Source: Hysterium pulicare CBS 123377
Taxonomy: Eukaryota > Ascomycota > Dothideomycetes > Hysteriales > Hysteriaceae
Direction of reading: 5' to 3'
Assembly (NCBI GenBank): GCA_000467715.1
Contig: AJFK01000353.1
Location: 1 to 64,000, forward strand
Length of the DNA: 64,000 nucleotides
Shown here: in pieces, positions 20,672 through 32,676 of the stretch
Position numbering within the stretch: the stretch's first letter is position 1
How the letters are laid out: each line of letters opens with the position of its first letter
The notes under the pieces: model-generated
What the model was told of the DNA's origin: nothing
Seen by the model: the letters and a program-made list of their open reading frames with translations, nothing else
Databases searched by the model: none
Position numbers and translations under genes: made by a program

Positions 20672-23600
20672 TCATCCACCGCCAGCAGCCCCATTGCCAT
20701 CAACGTCATCCCCCCTAACGACTCCAAAGAGCGGTACAGCGGAATCGTTGACCCCCTGTACGCCCTCAGCCCCAAACCTAGGACTTCCCATCGCAGGGGT
20801 ATTGCTAGGCCAAGCCCAGAGCGCATCGAAATCTATGTGTTCATCTGGACCAGATTCCTCACTATACAGAGAGGGCGCACGAGCGGCGTCGAGAGCAGAG
20901 AGGTCTAGAACGTTGGAGAGTGAGACGGGACGCGAGAGTGTCGGGTTGTGGGCGTTGAGGTTGTGGTTGGTGGTGGGTTCGAGTGTTTGAAGCGGTGAGA
21001 GCTGAGTGGATGCAGAGATTGGAGTTGGTGGTTGTTGAGGTTGGGATTGGATTGGATAGGTTAACGTGTCAGGCGGTGGTAATGCTGATGTTTGCATGCC
21101 GGGGTATATATGTACAGGGACTTGGTGGAGAGGTGGTTTCTGTGGTGCTGGTAGACCGTATAGTTGAGTAGAAATACTAGGTAGGTTAATCATCGCCGTC
21201 TGGCTCTGCCTCCTGCGTGTTTGCTGGACAGTCACGACGTCTCGAAAGGTGCTGAGGATATACACGAGGCGGCTTGCTTGCTGATCGCTTTCTGCGCAGT
21301 AAGTCATCACGGTGACAGCGTTCAGGATGCATGTGTCGGCGGCAGGAGAGGAGTAGAGAGCAGCAAATTCGTTCGAGAGGATGACAAGCGTAGCGGCGAA
21401 GAGAAAATATATTACAGCAGGGTTACGGCGTGGCAGGTAACCTGCTTCGAAAGCATTTTGCACGAGTAGGATCGTATGCGTGGACGCTATAACACAGGCT
21501 TCGCTGAACTTTTCCATGCGACTGAGGGACCGGGGCGGTCGGACTCCGGTTTGGGATTGTGTGATGTCCTTTTGGGTCTCGGCATTAAGAATAAATAGGA
21601 AGAAGGGTCGAGTCAGGAGAATAATGGAATGGCAGTAGAAGAGGTTGACATGTAAGATAGCAACACCTTGGCTCGGTGAAGCTGTTGCGGCCTGTCGCCA
21701 ATGAAGGACTGGTGCCAACGCTTTTGGCCAGAGCTTGCAGATGTCTGCAATCTCCTGTGCGAGCCGTGTGCTGATTTTGCGTTGCTGGTAGACTCGCTTG
21801 AGAATGAGTCCAATAACGGAACAACTACGGACAGCAGCTTCGAGCGCGAATGCGCTGGTTTGACTGAATGTAGCATTTGAAGGATATGCAGGGTTGAAGC
21901 CATAGCTGTCCGAGTCACCTGGAGGATCTGCTGGACGCAGTGTGTCACCACTGCAATCATCCTCTGAGATCGCGGTAGGTCGACCCAGGGAGCAGGAGAG
22001 GAAGCGATCAACAACAAACAGTGAACGCCAGAGGTTTCGACGGGAGGCCTGTTCATCTGGATTAAAGATGACCATTGTTTCTTCGCGGTGAAGGCCCAAA
22101 GCATATGCTGATCGGACTGCCATGCCTAGCAATGCAAAAGAAGTGTTTCTCTTGGATTTCGCCAGCATATATACTGCCATGAGGAGCAGGGCTTGTACCG
22201 ACCAGAAGTCCGCATCTTCAAATCCAGTCATAGGATCGTTCAGGCTCTTCGCATTTAGATAGAAAACCTCTGCCCTGTCGACATGCTCGCTGCGGAGCTT
22301 GTCGATAATGATGGCTTCATCACTCCCTGAAAGAGGGGTTGCCAATGTGAGACCGATGGCAAAGACCAGGTTCAGCAAACATAGCCAGGATGCTTCCGTG
22401 GAAAGTGGGTCCGAGTAGCATCGATCCAACTCACTGTTGAAGTTCGTACGCTCAAACACCTGAAGAAAACCGTGAGTGTTGACGAAGAAGGAATCTACGA
22501 GGACGTGGGCTGTTATTTTGTCAGGCAATAGATGAGTGTGTCTGGCCAGTGAAGATAGAGAAAACTGTCCCTCCGTAATTTTATATCGCCGAGGATCATT
22601 GGTGAAGGACGATGGTCCTGCTACATTCTCGACCATCATCCTAAGAAGCTGAAGGAATGACAATGTTGCCGAATCACCAACGTATACTAGGACACCGTTA
22701 GCCCTGAACTTTGGCCTTTGTCTCATAGAAATCCTTGTTTAGCCGTCTGCAGAGGAGGTTATGTCAGGGGGGTGACCCGCCCAAGAGTGACTTACGAAGC
22801 CTTCCTGTAGGGTCTTGTAGCATTCTTGTCTGCGTATAGACGACAGCTTCCTCGTCCTGACCGCTCTGAGTTGTCCCACGTGACATGAACGGAGGTTGCA
22901 GTGTCGATTGCTCCTCCCCTGTAGATGGACCTGCTGCAAATTGCTGTAGAGATCTGGCAGCGGCTTCCCGCTCGTCGGCGGCTTTAAGGGGCTCTTCATG
23001 TTTATTGCGAGGCCCCGAATTGAAGTCCGATGCCGTGAAGCTCTGTCGATGATGAGATGGGGAAGAAATTCGCACTTGACGTGGTTGCGGCGAATGTGAT
23101 GCATGTCCATTCAGGGGACTATCGTCTACTGCAGGTAGGCTGTTATTACTGTCATACAGCGTCTCTCCATTTTCAAGCGTTCGTTTCTTCGGTGGTCGGC
23201 CATCGGAAGGTGATTCAGCATCTCGATCAGAATAGATGCAGGTAAATTTGCGCTATATCATATAAGTCCACCATACCTCAAAAAGTCATCTTTTCGGAGT
23301 GCTACCTTCTCGCAAGTATTACAGGGGCAAAGGCCATTACACTTGAAAGCTGTTAGGCGATTGCATATAAGAATACAAATAATAACTTATACAACAGGCT
23401 TATTCTATTGGTGAATCTGGTGGCAAGGTTCACAATGGATGTCACAGATTCGGGGAACCTGGGCGGCACATTGACCTCGTGATGACTCTTCTTGCTGTCC
23501 GAGTAGACCGTTTGAGTTCAGTATTGTGATTGTAAAGGAATATCCAGCCCTCAGCGGACGTCGCATCTGTCGTCCACATAGCTGTCTGTTGTTGAAGGGG

Positions 23601-23773
23601 TAGGAAAAAGGAAACCCAGATTCAACAAATTATCGCACCCATTGTGGACGACATGTAGATTGAAGACACTGTAGGGAACTAAAAAGACTCGCCTTTTGCT
23701 TTCGTCGCTTACAACTTTCACAGGCTTGAGCAGTTCGTTGTCTTTGATCTGGTGGGACTTTGGGTCGAGTCAT
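20672..23773 (-). CDS. Zn2Cys6 fungal-specific transcription factor
   Basis: A binuclear zinc-cluster activator/repressor with a middle homology region (fungal_trans family), acting in the nucleus. Four exons: 23773-23693, 23341-23306, 23252-22796, 22686-20672; 862 residues. The zinc cluster is split over the first three exons: QACESCKRRKQK, CNGLCPCNTCEK and RKFTC. This gives Cys18, 21, 28, 34, 37 and 44 with spacing C-x2-C-x6-C-x5-C-x2-C-x6-C, plus an extra Cys32. The first intron is long (351 nt) and uses a GC donor (AAG|GCGAGT). After a low-complexity linker the regulatory domain begins with LLYVGDSATLSFLQLLR and contains SAYALGLHREE and FVVDRFLSCSLGRP. The C-terminus is Pro/Gln-rich and acidic. 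It lies divergent to a class III CoA-transferase gene, with 777 bp between start codons, so that gene is a candidate target. Confidence 0.88.
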
Positions 23774-24550
23774 GGCACCAATGTATGCGGTCCTCAAAAT
23801 CTCCCGATGGGCGTCGGATGAGAAGCGGATACGGCGGCAAGAGCACGGTCAAGGTACAATGTTGCTGAAGCGCAGTCGGTGTGATACTAGGCCACTAATG
23901 TGGGTAAATGCAGCCGCATGGAGGAATTTGAATGTACGAAATGTGGTGGTGGTCGGATCCCACCATGGCCAGCTTTTCTGAGGTGCGGTAAGTCTTGTCA
24001 ATTCGTGACAGGGCCGTGCACGTAATAGAAAAGAGTATGTAGGTACGTACCTAAATAAGTCTCGTGGCTCCAACAATATATCGTGAACGGCACAGCCTGT
24101 GGCTCTAGGATATGTCTGCCTCTATCAACTGCCGTGCTGGATGTCTACATAGATCATGTGGGCTCGGTGAAGGCCATCAGAGCCAGTTGCCCTCTTGAAG
24201 CCTATCCAGAAGGGTGCTTATATACAAGTCTGTGCACGTATGGATCTCAGAAAGGTTTAGGCCTCCAAGCAAATACGCGAACCCTTCCTCGGCCCTTTAC
24301 TGCTACTATATGAGACTAATAGGTGCACCATCCGACGGAGCTTCAACAGCCCTAACCGCTCCCCAATTGATTAGCTATTATCGGCACCATGCCTTCGGAC
24401 ATGCAGAACATGCTTGAGACCGTTTTCCGCCGGTCTCGTTCCGACCCTCCTGCTCTGCCTTTCCGGTCTTTCTTACTATGATATTTGACTAACTTCCTGT
24501 ATGTTGATTCTTCTCAACTGTTAAAGCTTCCTAGCTCTATCGATTTAGAT
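23774..24550. promoter_or_regulatory. Shared intergenic promoter, Zn2Cys6 / CoA-transferase
   Basis: 777 bp between divergent start codons. A TTATATACAAG string near 24215 is a TATA candidate for the plus-strand gene. A 30-codon upstream ORF starts in a GCACCATGC context at 24389 and ends at 24481, before the main ATG. I could not pick out an obvious paired CGG zinc-cluster site. Confidence 0.4.
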
Positions 24551-26423
24551 ATGGTCACTACAGGAGAGTTCAGCAATGGCGTCAACGAGGCACTGTCCGT
24601 GTCAGCAAGCAACGATACCAATGGAGTCAAGGGGAATAGCTACTCCATGGCTCAGGAGACCCGGACGGCGCTTCAATTCCTATTGAACCGTATCGACGGA
24701 CAAATACCAGCAGAATGCTATCCAAAGATTGCGGAAGTTAAGTTAACAACCGCCAACACGGGGAGTCCTTATTTCCCTTGCCCATTGAAACAGACGGAAG
24801 CTACATCGGCTCTCAAGGCGGTAGAAGCTGGTGTTGCCGCGGCAATTGCAGATCTAGCATATGGGCAACAAGAGCGCGAGATTGTCATTGACCTTGAACG
24901 AGCGTCTGCTTTCCTGTTCTCGACCTACCTAGCTACAGTAGGGGGGATGAATAAGGCGCACCCGGAAGTAAAGAAAAGATTAAAGGGTAAGCATAGTTTG
25001 AAACCATTATAGCCACCTCTCTAATAGCAGCATATAGACACCGACCTTCTTCAAGCACAGTCGAACCTCTATCGACGCTTATCTGCAAACCTCTACGAAA
25101 CGAAAAATCCCGGCGAGTATTTCCACTTACATGGTTCCCTTGAGGCTACAACAGCTTTAAACATGATCGGATTAGAAGGTCATCGGCCGGACATGACAGA
25201 TTACAATGAATGCATAAGGCTTATCGAAGCTCATGTCAAACAATACACAGCAGTTGAGCTAGAGGCGATGAACGCAAAGGCAAAGCAGGCTGGAGTAACG
25301 TGCATGAAGTGGGAGGATTTTCAGAAAACCAGCCATGTAAGAAAAGGGACTCCTATACAAGCATCTCATAATCTAAATTTTTTAGGGTCAGGAACTCATT
25401 CGCGAACCCCCTTGGAGAGTGGAAACATTAGAGACATCCTCACCCCCTATCTCCTTTCCCATGAGTTCCTCCAAAGCCCCAGCGCCACAAATCTTATCTG
25501 GAATACGAGTACTAGAACTGTGTCGTATTATCGCGGGTCCTGCAATGGGTCGTGGTCTTGCCGAGTACGGTGCCGATGTAATCAAGATCACAAGTCCACA
25601 GCTCAGTGATGTGCCCTTCTTCCAAGTCGACGGAAACATAGGAAAACACGCCGCAGACCTCGATTTGCGGGACCAAAATGATCGCAAAACATTTGAAGAC
25701 CTTCTGCAATCAGCAGATGTCATTCTTGACGGCTACCGACCTGGTTCATTGGAACGGCTGGGTTATGGACCACGGCAGATCATCCAACTGACCAAGCATC
25801 GCCAGCGTGGTATCATCTATGTTGCTGAAGACTGTTTTGGGCATGTAGGGCAGTGGGCTTCACGGCCTGGATGGCAACAGATTGCCGATTGCGTGACAGG
25901 CGTAGCATGGTATCAGGGACTCAGCATGGAACTGGATGAACCCGTCGTTCCACCTTTCCCGATGAGTGACTACGGCACTGGATGCATGGGCACGATTGCA
26001 GCGCTCGTCGGTCTTTATAAGAGGGCCAAATTTGGTGGCAGCTATTTCGGCACGACGTCGCTCTGTCAATACGACATCTACCTCATCCAGTTAGGCTTAT
26101 ATCCAGAGGAATTGATGGCACAACTAAGACAAGAGCATGATGCCGAGTTCTTCCAATTACGCCACCATGACTCTGTTGACGAGGTAGGCAAGCGGGCGTT
26201 AAAGACGATGCGAAGGGTCCATCCGGAATTGTTTGATAAACGCCACATGCAGGAATGCTTCAGCCGCGGATTTAATGCTCCGGTGAGATCTGTGAAGCCT
26301 GTAGTCAACGTTGAAGGAACTTGGAACGGCTTTCTAAGAAGCTCGAGACCTAACGGCTTCGATGCACCGTCGTGGGAGGGTTGGGAAGTTGATGAAGACA
26401 TGCTAAATGAAGGTCAAATTTAA
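24551..26423 (+). CDS. CaiB/BaiF class III CoA-transferase family enzyme
   Basis: Family III CoA-transferases move CoA between acyl groups (formyl-CoA transferase, carnitine CoA-transferase) or racemise 2-methylacyl-CoA; the substrate here cannot be read. Exons 24551-24986, 25038-25336, 25386-26423; 590 residues. A helical N-terminal half (ALKAVEAGVAAAIADLAYGQ, GEYFHLHGSLEATTALNMIGL) precedes the conserved core. The core has the fold signature RVLELCRIIAGPAMGRGLAEYGADVIK split by the usual glycine turn, DLRDQNDRKTFEDLL and DVILDGYRPGSLERLGYG. PMSDYGTG places Asp440 at the position of the catalytic aspartate of formyl-CoA transferase (by motif only). GGSYFGTTSLCQ is the usual end motif. Start alternatives are 24551 and 24647. 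The two-half layout is that of fungal 'CAIB/BAIF family' proteins. Confidence 0.88.
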
Positions 26424-27363
26424 AGATAGTTAAAACAGATTCTGATTTATATGCTGCTTTCCGAATCCCCCTCAGGCTGACACCTTACTTTGAGGACTTT
26501 AACCGAGCCCAAATCGGCTTTGTAGGCTGATGGTAAAGTAAGTAGTAGGCGGAGACTCACCCTCCGTAAACCAACGAACTAACGCACAAAACGTGCGACC
26601 TGCTCGACCGAAACCTCGTTTGAGGAAGAGTCACGAATCATTCTCCAGAGTGTAGAATCGTTATTCATTTCATTTAATGTGGCGGAGCCAGCCCAGAGCA
26701 TGCATTTAACTCTGGGTTCATTCCTACCGAAAGCTTCATTGCGAAAACATGAAAAAGGCAACCCACGCTGTCGTACGCCAGAGGTTAATGCTATAAGCAA
26801 AAACCATGCTAAAAGAAAAGGGGTGTCGTAAGTAAAACGAGTGTCTTGACATGGCTTGCTCATAAACGAAGGGATCGAGGGCTTGTGGAAGAGGTTATAT
26901 AAACGAGCGTCATGCAGGTGAGTGGTGTAAGATGCATTCGCCTAAATGGACAAGATAACTGAAAAGTTTGTGATTGAATAACATCATATACAAAGAACCG
27001 TCATAAAACAGACCAGCTCATGTTCCCAACGCAGCGGGAGAGTGAGGTTCTGATATCTCGTAGTTATAGTAGTAATTCATCATGCAGAACAGAAATACAA
27101 GTAAAGAATCGAGGTTTGGGGGGGTCAGTGCAAAAAAATAATAGCAGGAAAGCAAAACTCCATAAAACACCAGTGGGTCTCGACTCCGGGTATGGAGGAG
27201 GTGGGAAGGTAAGGCTCAATCGCCAATACTCATCCCTCTGTTCCCATGTATTTAGTTCATTCGTTCGTGGGTTCTCGATATCCAGTGACCCTTTCCCATA
27301 ACTAGTCCAGCCATTTCTATACTACCTTATCCTGACTAGAAAGCCCTTTCAAATCGACAACAA
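26424..27363. other. Intergenic; one weak 94-codon ORF
   Basis: Between convergent genes. A minus-strand frame at 26863-26579 encodes 94 residues with one hydrophobic segment (PFLLAWFLLIALTS), and a TATATAA string lies about 35 bp before its ATG. I recognise no family and regard it as a weak candidate only. The rest shows no gene. Confidence 0.3.
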
Positions 27364-29304
27364 CTAGTAAGCAAAGGTCTCGTGCTTCCTCAACATCGGT
27401 CTCGAGTCAACAGGGATAGTTCTCTCCCGAGGCCGGCTCCAATTGACATCCTCAGGCCCGTATTTCTTGCCGAAGCTGACTTGATCGGGATCGTAACTCG
27501 AGGGCTGTCGGGAACGCCTCGTATACTCGGAATCCATTTCTCCAAAGAGTTTATGATCACGATCACGATCACGATCACCGTGACCTCGACGTTCTGGGCT
27601 AACGCGCATAGTCGCCGAACGTCCCATTGGGGGAGGTGGAACGGTGAGAGGAGTCGATCGGGGTGGAGGCACAGCCGGAGGGTACCGAGGTGCTGACGAT
27701 GTAGATATCGTCCTGTTCGCACCCATTGGGGGGCGACCCAACGGCGATGGCGAACGTTGCCTGTGGCGTTCTGGCTCGCGAATAATAGTTCGGTGACCGT
27801 TTGCCACAGCAATATCCTCGGGGGTCAAGCTAACTCCACCGCCAGAGGTTGGGTAGTGGTAGACCTTCTTCGTAGAGGATGGTATTGTAGGATAAGTGTT
27901 TTCGGGAGTACCTGGACTTGAATAGCCGGAATCATGCGGTAGGGCGCTCTCGGCATTGCGTAGGTTTGAGGGTCGGACAGGCTTCGCCTCCTTTTTGCTA
28001 GATGAGGTGGTGTGAACTGAAGGCATGGTTTCGGATCGGCGGAAAGTGGGAGTTGGTGAAGTCTCGCGTCGGTCATAGCTGCTCTCAGTGTAGGAACGCG
28101 CTGGTGCGGCGCGTGGGACCGTCTTGATTTCTGCTGGTGATGAGGTGGAGTGCTTAAAAGGTGGAGGCGACCTATCACTATCCCATTCAACAATCTCGGG
28201 GAAAGTGTTCTTTCGATCCCTACGACTGTCTCGACCCGATGACATTGGTCGGGACTCACGCTCACTTGGGCGAGCAGATGATCGTCGAACGGCTTCTGGT
28301 CGGTCTCGTTTGGCGGAACGAACCTCATAGTAGTCAGGACGGGCATCGCGCGATGAACTCGTCCTGCTTGGTGATGGACGAGTATCCTGATCCGTGGAAG
28401 CTTTAGCATGTTTGATGTAGTGCTTGACACCATTCTCCAAGTCGCTCAGCTTCCTCTGACGATAGTCGGGGCCGTCGAAGTCATCACGCTCACGATCTTC
28501 ACTGCGACCATGTCGCCGTGGTACCGATTCTTCAAATGAGCGGCGAGCATCATCGGCTTTTCGTCGAGCTTCGGCTGCCGCCCGCCTCGCTTCTTCCTTC
28601 TCGGCGGCCTCCTGCTGCTGTCTCTTGGCCTCATCAGTTCGCCTCTTGTACTCTGCTTCATAACGTGCTTTCTCATCACTGTCCGACTCATCGTCAATAT
28701 AGACGAATCGGTGCGAGCGATCTCTCCGCTCTTCTTTATCTTTTGATTTCTTCGCGTCCGACCTTGTCCTGTCGGTTGCCGGCCTTGTGACCTTGATCGG
28801 CTCTTTCTCTGGGCGTGAGGTGCGTGTTGCCGAACTACGTTTTGGGTAAGTATCATACGAGGAGTCGTATTTGCGTGAAGATGATCTATCGTCATAGTAT
28901 CTATCATCGTCGTACGACTTGGAGGGTTTGCGTTCCTCGTAGCGTGCGGGTCCTCGGGTACCAAAAGTCGCTCCACCTGGCGCAGCTGTGCGAATATCAT
29001 AGTGTGTAGTTCGAACTTCTACGTTAGGGCTACTGCCTGATCTTGCTAGTTTCTCTTTCCGTAATTCTGCTAATCTGACTTCGGCATCGTAGGTGGCTCG
29101 TTTATTCTCGTCGCCGATGATCTCGTAAGCTTGCTGAATCTTGTGGAATTCTTCCTGTTTCTGCTGCTTGAGTGACTCATCGGTGACCTTATCTGGATGA
29201 CATTTTAGAACCAGCTTTCGGTACGTCGATTTGATGGCTTGCGCATCCGCATCCTTGGACACTCCTAAGGCGGCGTATGGGTCTGGTGGTAATGGCTCGG
29301 CCAT
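27364..29304 (-). CDS. J-domain (DnaJ/Hsp40) protein with long disordered tail
   Basis: A type III J-protein, which recruits and stimulates Hsp70. Single exon, 646 residues. The J domain covers about residues 8-75: PYAALGVSKDADAQAIKSTY, the HPD triad at 36-38 in KCHPDKV, and the closing YEIIGDENKRATYD. There is no Gly/Phe or zinc domain. The remaining 570 residues are charged and disordered: an E/R/K-rich helix near 210-260 (EEARRAAAEARRKADDARR), many Arg-Ser and Asp-Arg steps, and an RDRDRD run near residue 590 coded by a GATCAC repeat. Conserved-looking tail motifs are VSFGKKYGPEDVNW and RPMLRKHETFAY. RS-like content hints at an RNA-related or nuclear role, but that is inference. Confidence 0.88.
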   Translation of the reverse strand: MAEPLPPDPYAALGVSKDADAQAIKSTYRKLVLKCHPDKVTDESLKQQKQEEFHKIQQAYEIIGDENKRATYDAEVRLAELRKEKLARSGSSPNVEVRTTHYDIRTAAPGGATFGTRGPARYEERKPSKSYDDDRYYDDRSSSRKYDSSYDTYPKRSSATRTSRPEKEPIKVTRPATDRTRSDAKKSKDKEERRDRSHRFVYIDDESDSDEKARYEAEYKRRTDEAKRQQQEAAEKEEARRAAAEARRKADDARRSFEESVPRRHGRSEDRERDDFDGPDYRQRKLSDLENGVKHYIKHAKASTDQDTRPSPSRTSSSRDARPDYYEVRSAKRDRPEAVRRSSARPSERESRPMSSGRDSRRDRKNTFPEIVEWDSDRSPPPFKHSTSSPAEIKTVPRAAPARSYTESSYDRRETSPTPTFRRSETMPSVHTTSSSKKEAKPVRPSNLRNAESALPHDSGYSSPGTPENTYPTIPSSTKKVYHYPTSGGGVSLTPEDIAVANGHRTIIREPERHRQRSPSPLGRPPMGANRTISTSSAPRYPPAVPPPRSTPLTVPPPPMGRSATMRVSPERRGHGDRDRDRDHKLFGEMDSEYTRRSRQPSSYDPDQVSFGKKYGPEDVNWSRPRERTIPVDSRPMLRKHETFAY

Positions 29305-31395
29305 GGTGTGTGAAGGGTGGGAGGATGACGATGAAGGACGAAGGCAGGCTCAAATATATGGAAGGAAGTATTTGGAAGGTCGCTCCTGGAGGAGGTGCAG
29401 GAAGCACATGCAGAATCGATTCGATGTGAATGAACGGCGATGTCCGATTTGTGGACGGTGATGGTGGCAATTGCTGTGCTGGCGTGGGTGGTAACTATCG
29501 TGATTTAAGTAGTAATGAACGACGACGACTGGCGTCGCTATGCTGGGGGTTGGTTGGTAAGTGATGAGTGAAGTGATGTTGCTGGCTTTGCGTGGGGAGA
29601 AGTCGGGTCCGTGGTCGGTGCTTCGGTGAGTGACGGACGTGTAAGGACCTGGCCGTCCGTACCTGAGAGGATGCGGACGAAGATGTGGAATGCGGGAGAA
29701 GGCCGGCGATGGTCGTGGCAAACCGGTGCGGAAAGAGTCTGAGCAGTCTCGTAATCACTCTGGTGAACTTCGCATCGAGTGCCGGTCGCAGAAGTCGACG
29801 ATGGAAGACAGGAGGCTGTGTTTTGTTTTGGTCACGGTGGTCTCTGCTGCTGGGCCGCCTCTGTTTGTGGTCGATGTTGCGGTGAAAATCGGTAGCTAGT
29901 TCTACGTCACTCACCGCGAGTTTGGCAGACGTTTCAGTGTGGCCGTTCAGGAACAACTGCAAAGCGGGAATGGCCTCGACTAATTAAACCTCTGGCACGA
30001 AGGTGTCGCAGAATGAAGAAATAAAAGGCAGCAAAGCGCACTGCCGGGTTTCTGGGTAATATGTGCTGCTCCAGGCAAGCAAGCTGATGGCGCAGGACTT
30101 AAAGATAGCCTTCCCTCATCAACAGGGCTGGGGGATGTGCGATGGATCGGGAAGCATGCAGCACAGAGCAGCGCTTGACTTTCGAGAAAGAAGAAGAAAG
30201 CGAAGCGTCGGGCTTCACAACCTCAGCACCATTGGATTTCCGCCCAGCTGCTGATGCAAGCGTGCTGCGATGAGCGCACGCAGAGCACATGAGCGGACTG
30301 TCTTGGTGTTGATGTCTACTGGCTGGAGGCCCGCCTGGCTTCGATACCGCCCAGTCTCCAGAAAGGCCTCTTTTGTCACTACTCGTGCCCAAGCCACAGG
30401 ACGAATCGCGCAAGCCGCTGTGCCGGACGCTGCATCCACCCTCGCAAGCGGTTAGAAACACATCGCCAATCAACTTCAATCACAGTCAAGACGGCCGTTT
30501 GGGACCTACAGGAGTGCACATCTCGCCGACGATCCAGAAGCCGTGCAGCATCAATAGACGATTCAGGTCCCTCTCAAAGCGTAACCGAAGCACCCTGTGG
30601 AGAAGCCCCCAAGATCAGTCCGCAAGACATGGCCCTAGGGGAATCCATGAGGCCGGAGCGGTTTGAAGGATGCCCACGTTGTTCTCACCTCACCATCACA
30701 AGCCCCCATCACGGACAAGGCAAAGTCCGCACACTTTGTCCCCGTTGTGTGACCGAGTGCTGAACGTACGATTCAATACAGGGGCAGTACTGTGCATATC
30801 GACTGAGACCGTCTCCTCTAACGCCACGGGGCTATCCCACGGCTTTCCAGAGCCAGACAGCCAGAGAGAGAGAGTGCGAAATCCATTGCCTATTGCTATT
30901 TGGTGGTTACATGCTCGCCTCTGCCTTACTCTATCCTAGGCTCTGAGTGATCGCCTCACAATTTTCCACACTTGCTCCCCGAGCTTCCCCAGGACCTGCC
31001 AGGCAACCATATTTGCTCAACTCGATCCGGCCCGTGTGCTAGAGAGATGCACGCCGTCAGTGGTTGGATAAGGGGCGCGGTAAAGTTGCGGGGCATTCTG
31101 TGCGGAAGCGGGGCAATATCGCAAGGTTACCGCAGAAGGCGATGCCAATCACAGCCACGAGCCCCCCAAACTCCGTAACGCCCCATCCGTTTCCGTCTGG
31201 GCGTTGCTGTTCAACGTGTGAGGGTTTGATTGACCAGAAGCAGACATGGACGTTGACGGCACCGGACCAGCAAACTTTGACACGGAGACACAATGAGATC
31301 ATTCAACTTGTTATGTGTAGCGTTGTATGCAGACTGCTACATCATTGAGCACGCCTCCGCAAGGAAAGCTTCAGATGGCCATGCAAATCTATGAT
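29305..31395. other. Intergenic, no gene seen
   Basis: About 2.1 kb of mixed, slightly GC-rich sequence, including the promoter and leader of the J-protein gene. The short ORFs on both strands (for example 29495-29962 and 30099-30479) are low-complexity shadows of each other. No RNA gene or repeat was recognised. Confidence 0.5.
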
Positions 31396-32676
31396 CTACT
31401 GCCATACTGGAAGGTCAATGTCTACGACAATCGGCTTATTAAACAGCTTTGGCCCCTTTCTACCACGGCCTGTCAGGAAAGATGCATTGACCATACAAGT
31501 CTCTCTCGCTCCCATCCTTTTTCCCGCAGCCTCGACGTCAGGCAATGAACTTACGCCTTCTTCATTCGCATCTTGTAAGAAGACGCCTTTTCTTCGTAAG
31601 GCAGAATCACGAGTGGTAGGCCGAGGGCACTCGAAATGACCCCCACTCCTCAACTCGGAAGAAGTAGGGTTGAACGGGATGCGACGTGTTTGAGGTCCAT
31701 CATTTGCAATCGGATGCCTTCCTTTCGATGTCAAATCGACCAACGATTGTTTATTATTTCCAATCCCCGGATCGGACCATAATTCAGTCCTTTCCTCTTG
31801 AAACTGACCTTCAGAAACATCCAGATTCCATCTCACTCGTTCCACCCCTCTCGCTTCATGGATATGTCCAAACACAGCCATACTGGGGCGTACGCGCCAT
31901 AGTGCCTTGCGAAGAGCCTCACAACCCGACATGTCTTTAGTGCTTGTAGCACAGTGATGCCTTGGCGGAGTATGTGTGATAACAATATCTGTATCCAGTG
32001 GAATGGTATCCCATATCTTCACTGCATCTGCTTCTTGGTATTGAAATGCCCAAGTAGCATATGCTGGGGAACATGGACTCCCAAACACCGTAAAGTATGT
32101 ATGAGGACCAGTCGGTGACCGTAGGTAGATTGCAGCAGGCTCGTGCCTCAGGTATGTAATAGAGGGAGACCCCAAAAAGAGGCTCTGGCATTCCTCCGGG
32201 TTTTGAGGCTGGGGGTATCGCCATAAGGCGCCCTGCTTGCGGAAGAATTCGCTGTCGAGGGTTATGTCGTGGTTTCCTAAGGCAATTCGATTAGTAAATA
32301 GATGACTAAAGACATAACTAGACTCGGTACAGGCATATAGCTTTTGAATAGGGTGCATGTATGGAGCCTATCCGGAACATGGTATTACAAGTAGATGTTG
32401 TTCTGTAGAGAGGTTGGAAAACAGTTCATCTCGCCAAGTTACAAATCATGAAGCTCGGAACAGTATACCAGCAATAACAATTTTGGCTTCGAAATTCGCA
32501 TTCTCCAACCAAGCTACGGTCTTGCGAAGTTCTGTGATGCTGCCTTGATTGGATAGGTCCCCAGCATGAATCAGTACATCACCGTGAGGAAGCTTCGGGG
32601 TTTGATTGTGGGTGTCTGAGATGCAGACGAAGCGAGTCTTTCGCATATGCGGGAATGCAGTACATTGAGATGTCAT
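31396..32676 (-). CDS. Calcineurin-like metallophosphoesterase
   Basis: A member of the MPPED-type branch of the calcineurin-like phosphoesterases, a two-metal hydrolase of unknown substrate. Exons 32676-32469 and 32276-31396, with a 192-nt intron (GTATAC...TTAG); 362 residues. The five metal-binding blocks appear in order: CISDTHNQ, LIHAGDLSNQG, VIAGNHD (assembled across the splice, which supports it), VITHTPPRHHC and VFGHIHEARGVE. TVFGSPCSP between blocks III and IV is typical of this subfamily. The last 100 residues are a variable linker followed by KPIVVDIDLPVWQ. No signal peptide, so probably cytosolic. The intron is long for this window, and a small exon could hide in it, but none is needed for frame or motifs. 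Confidence 0.9.
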
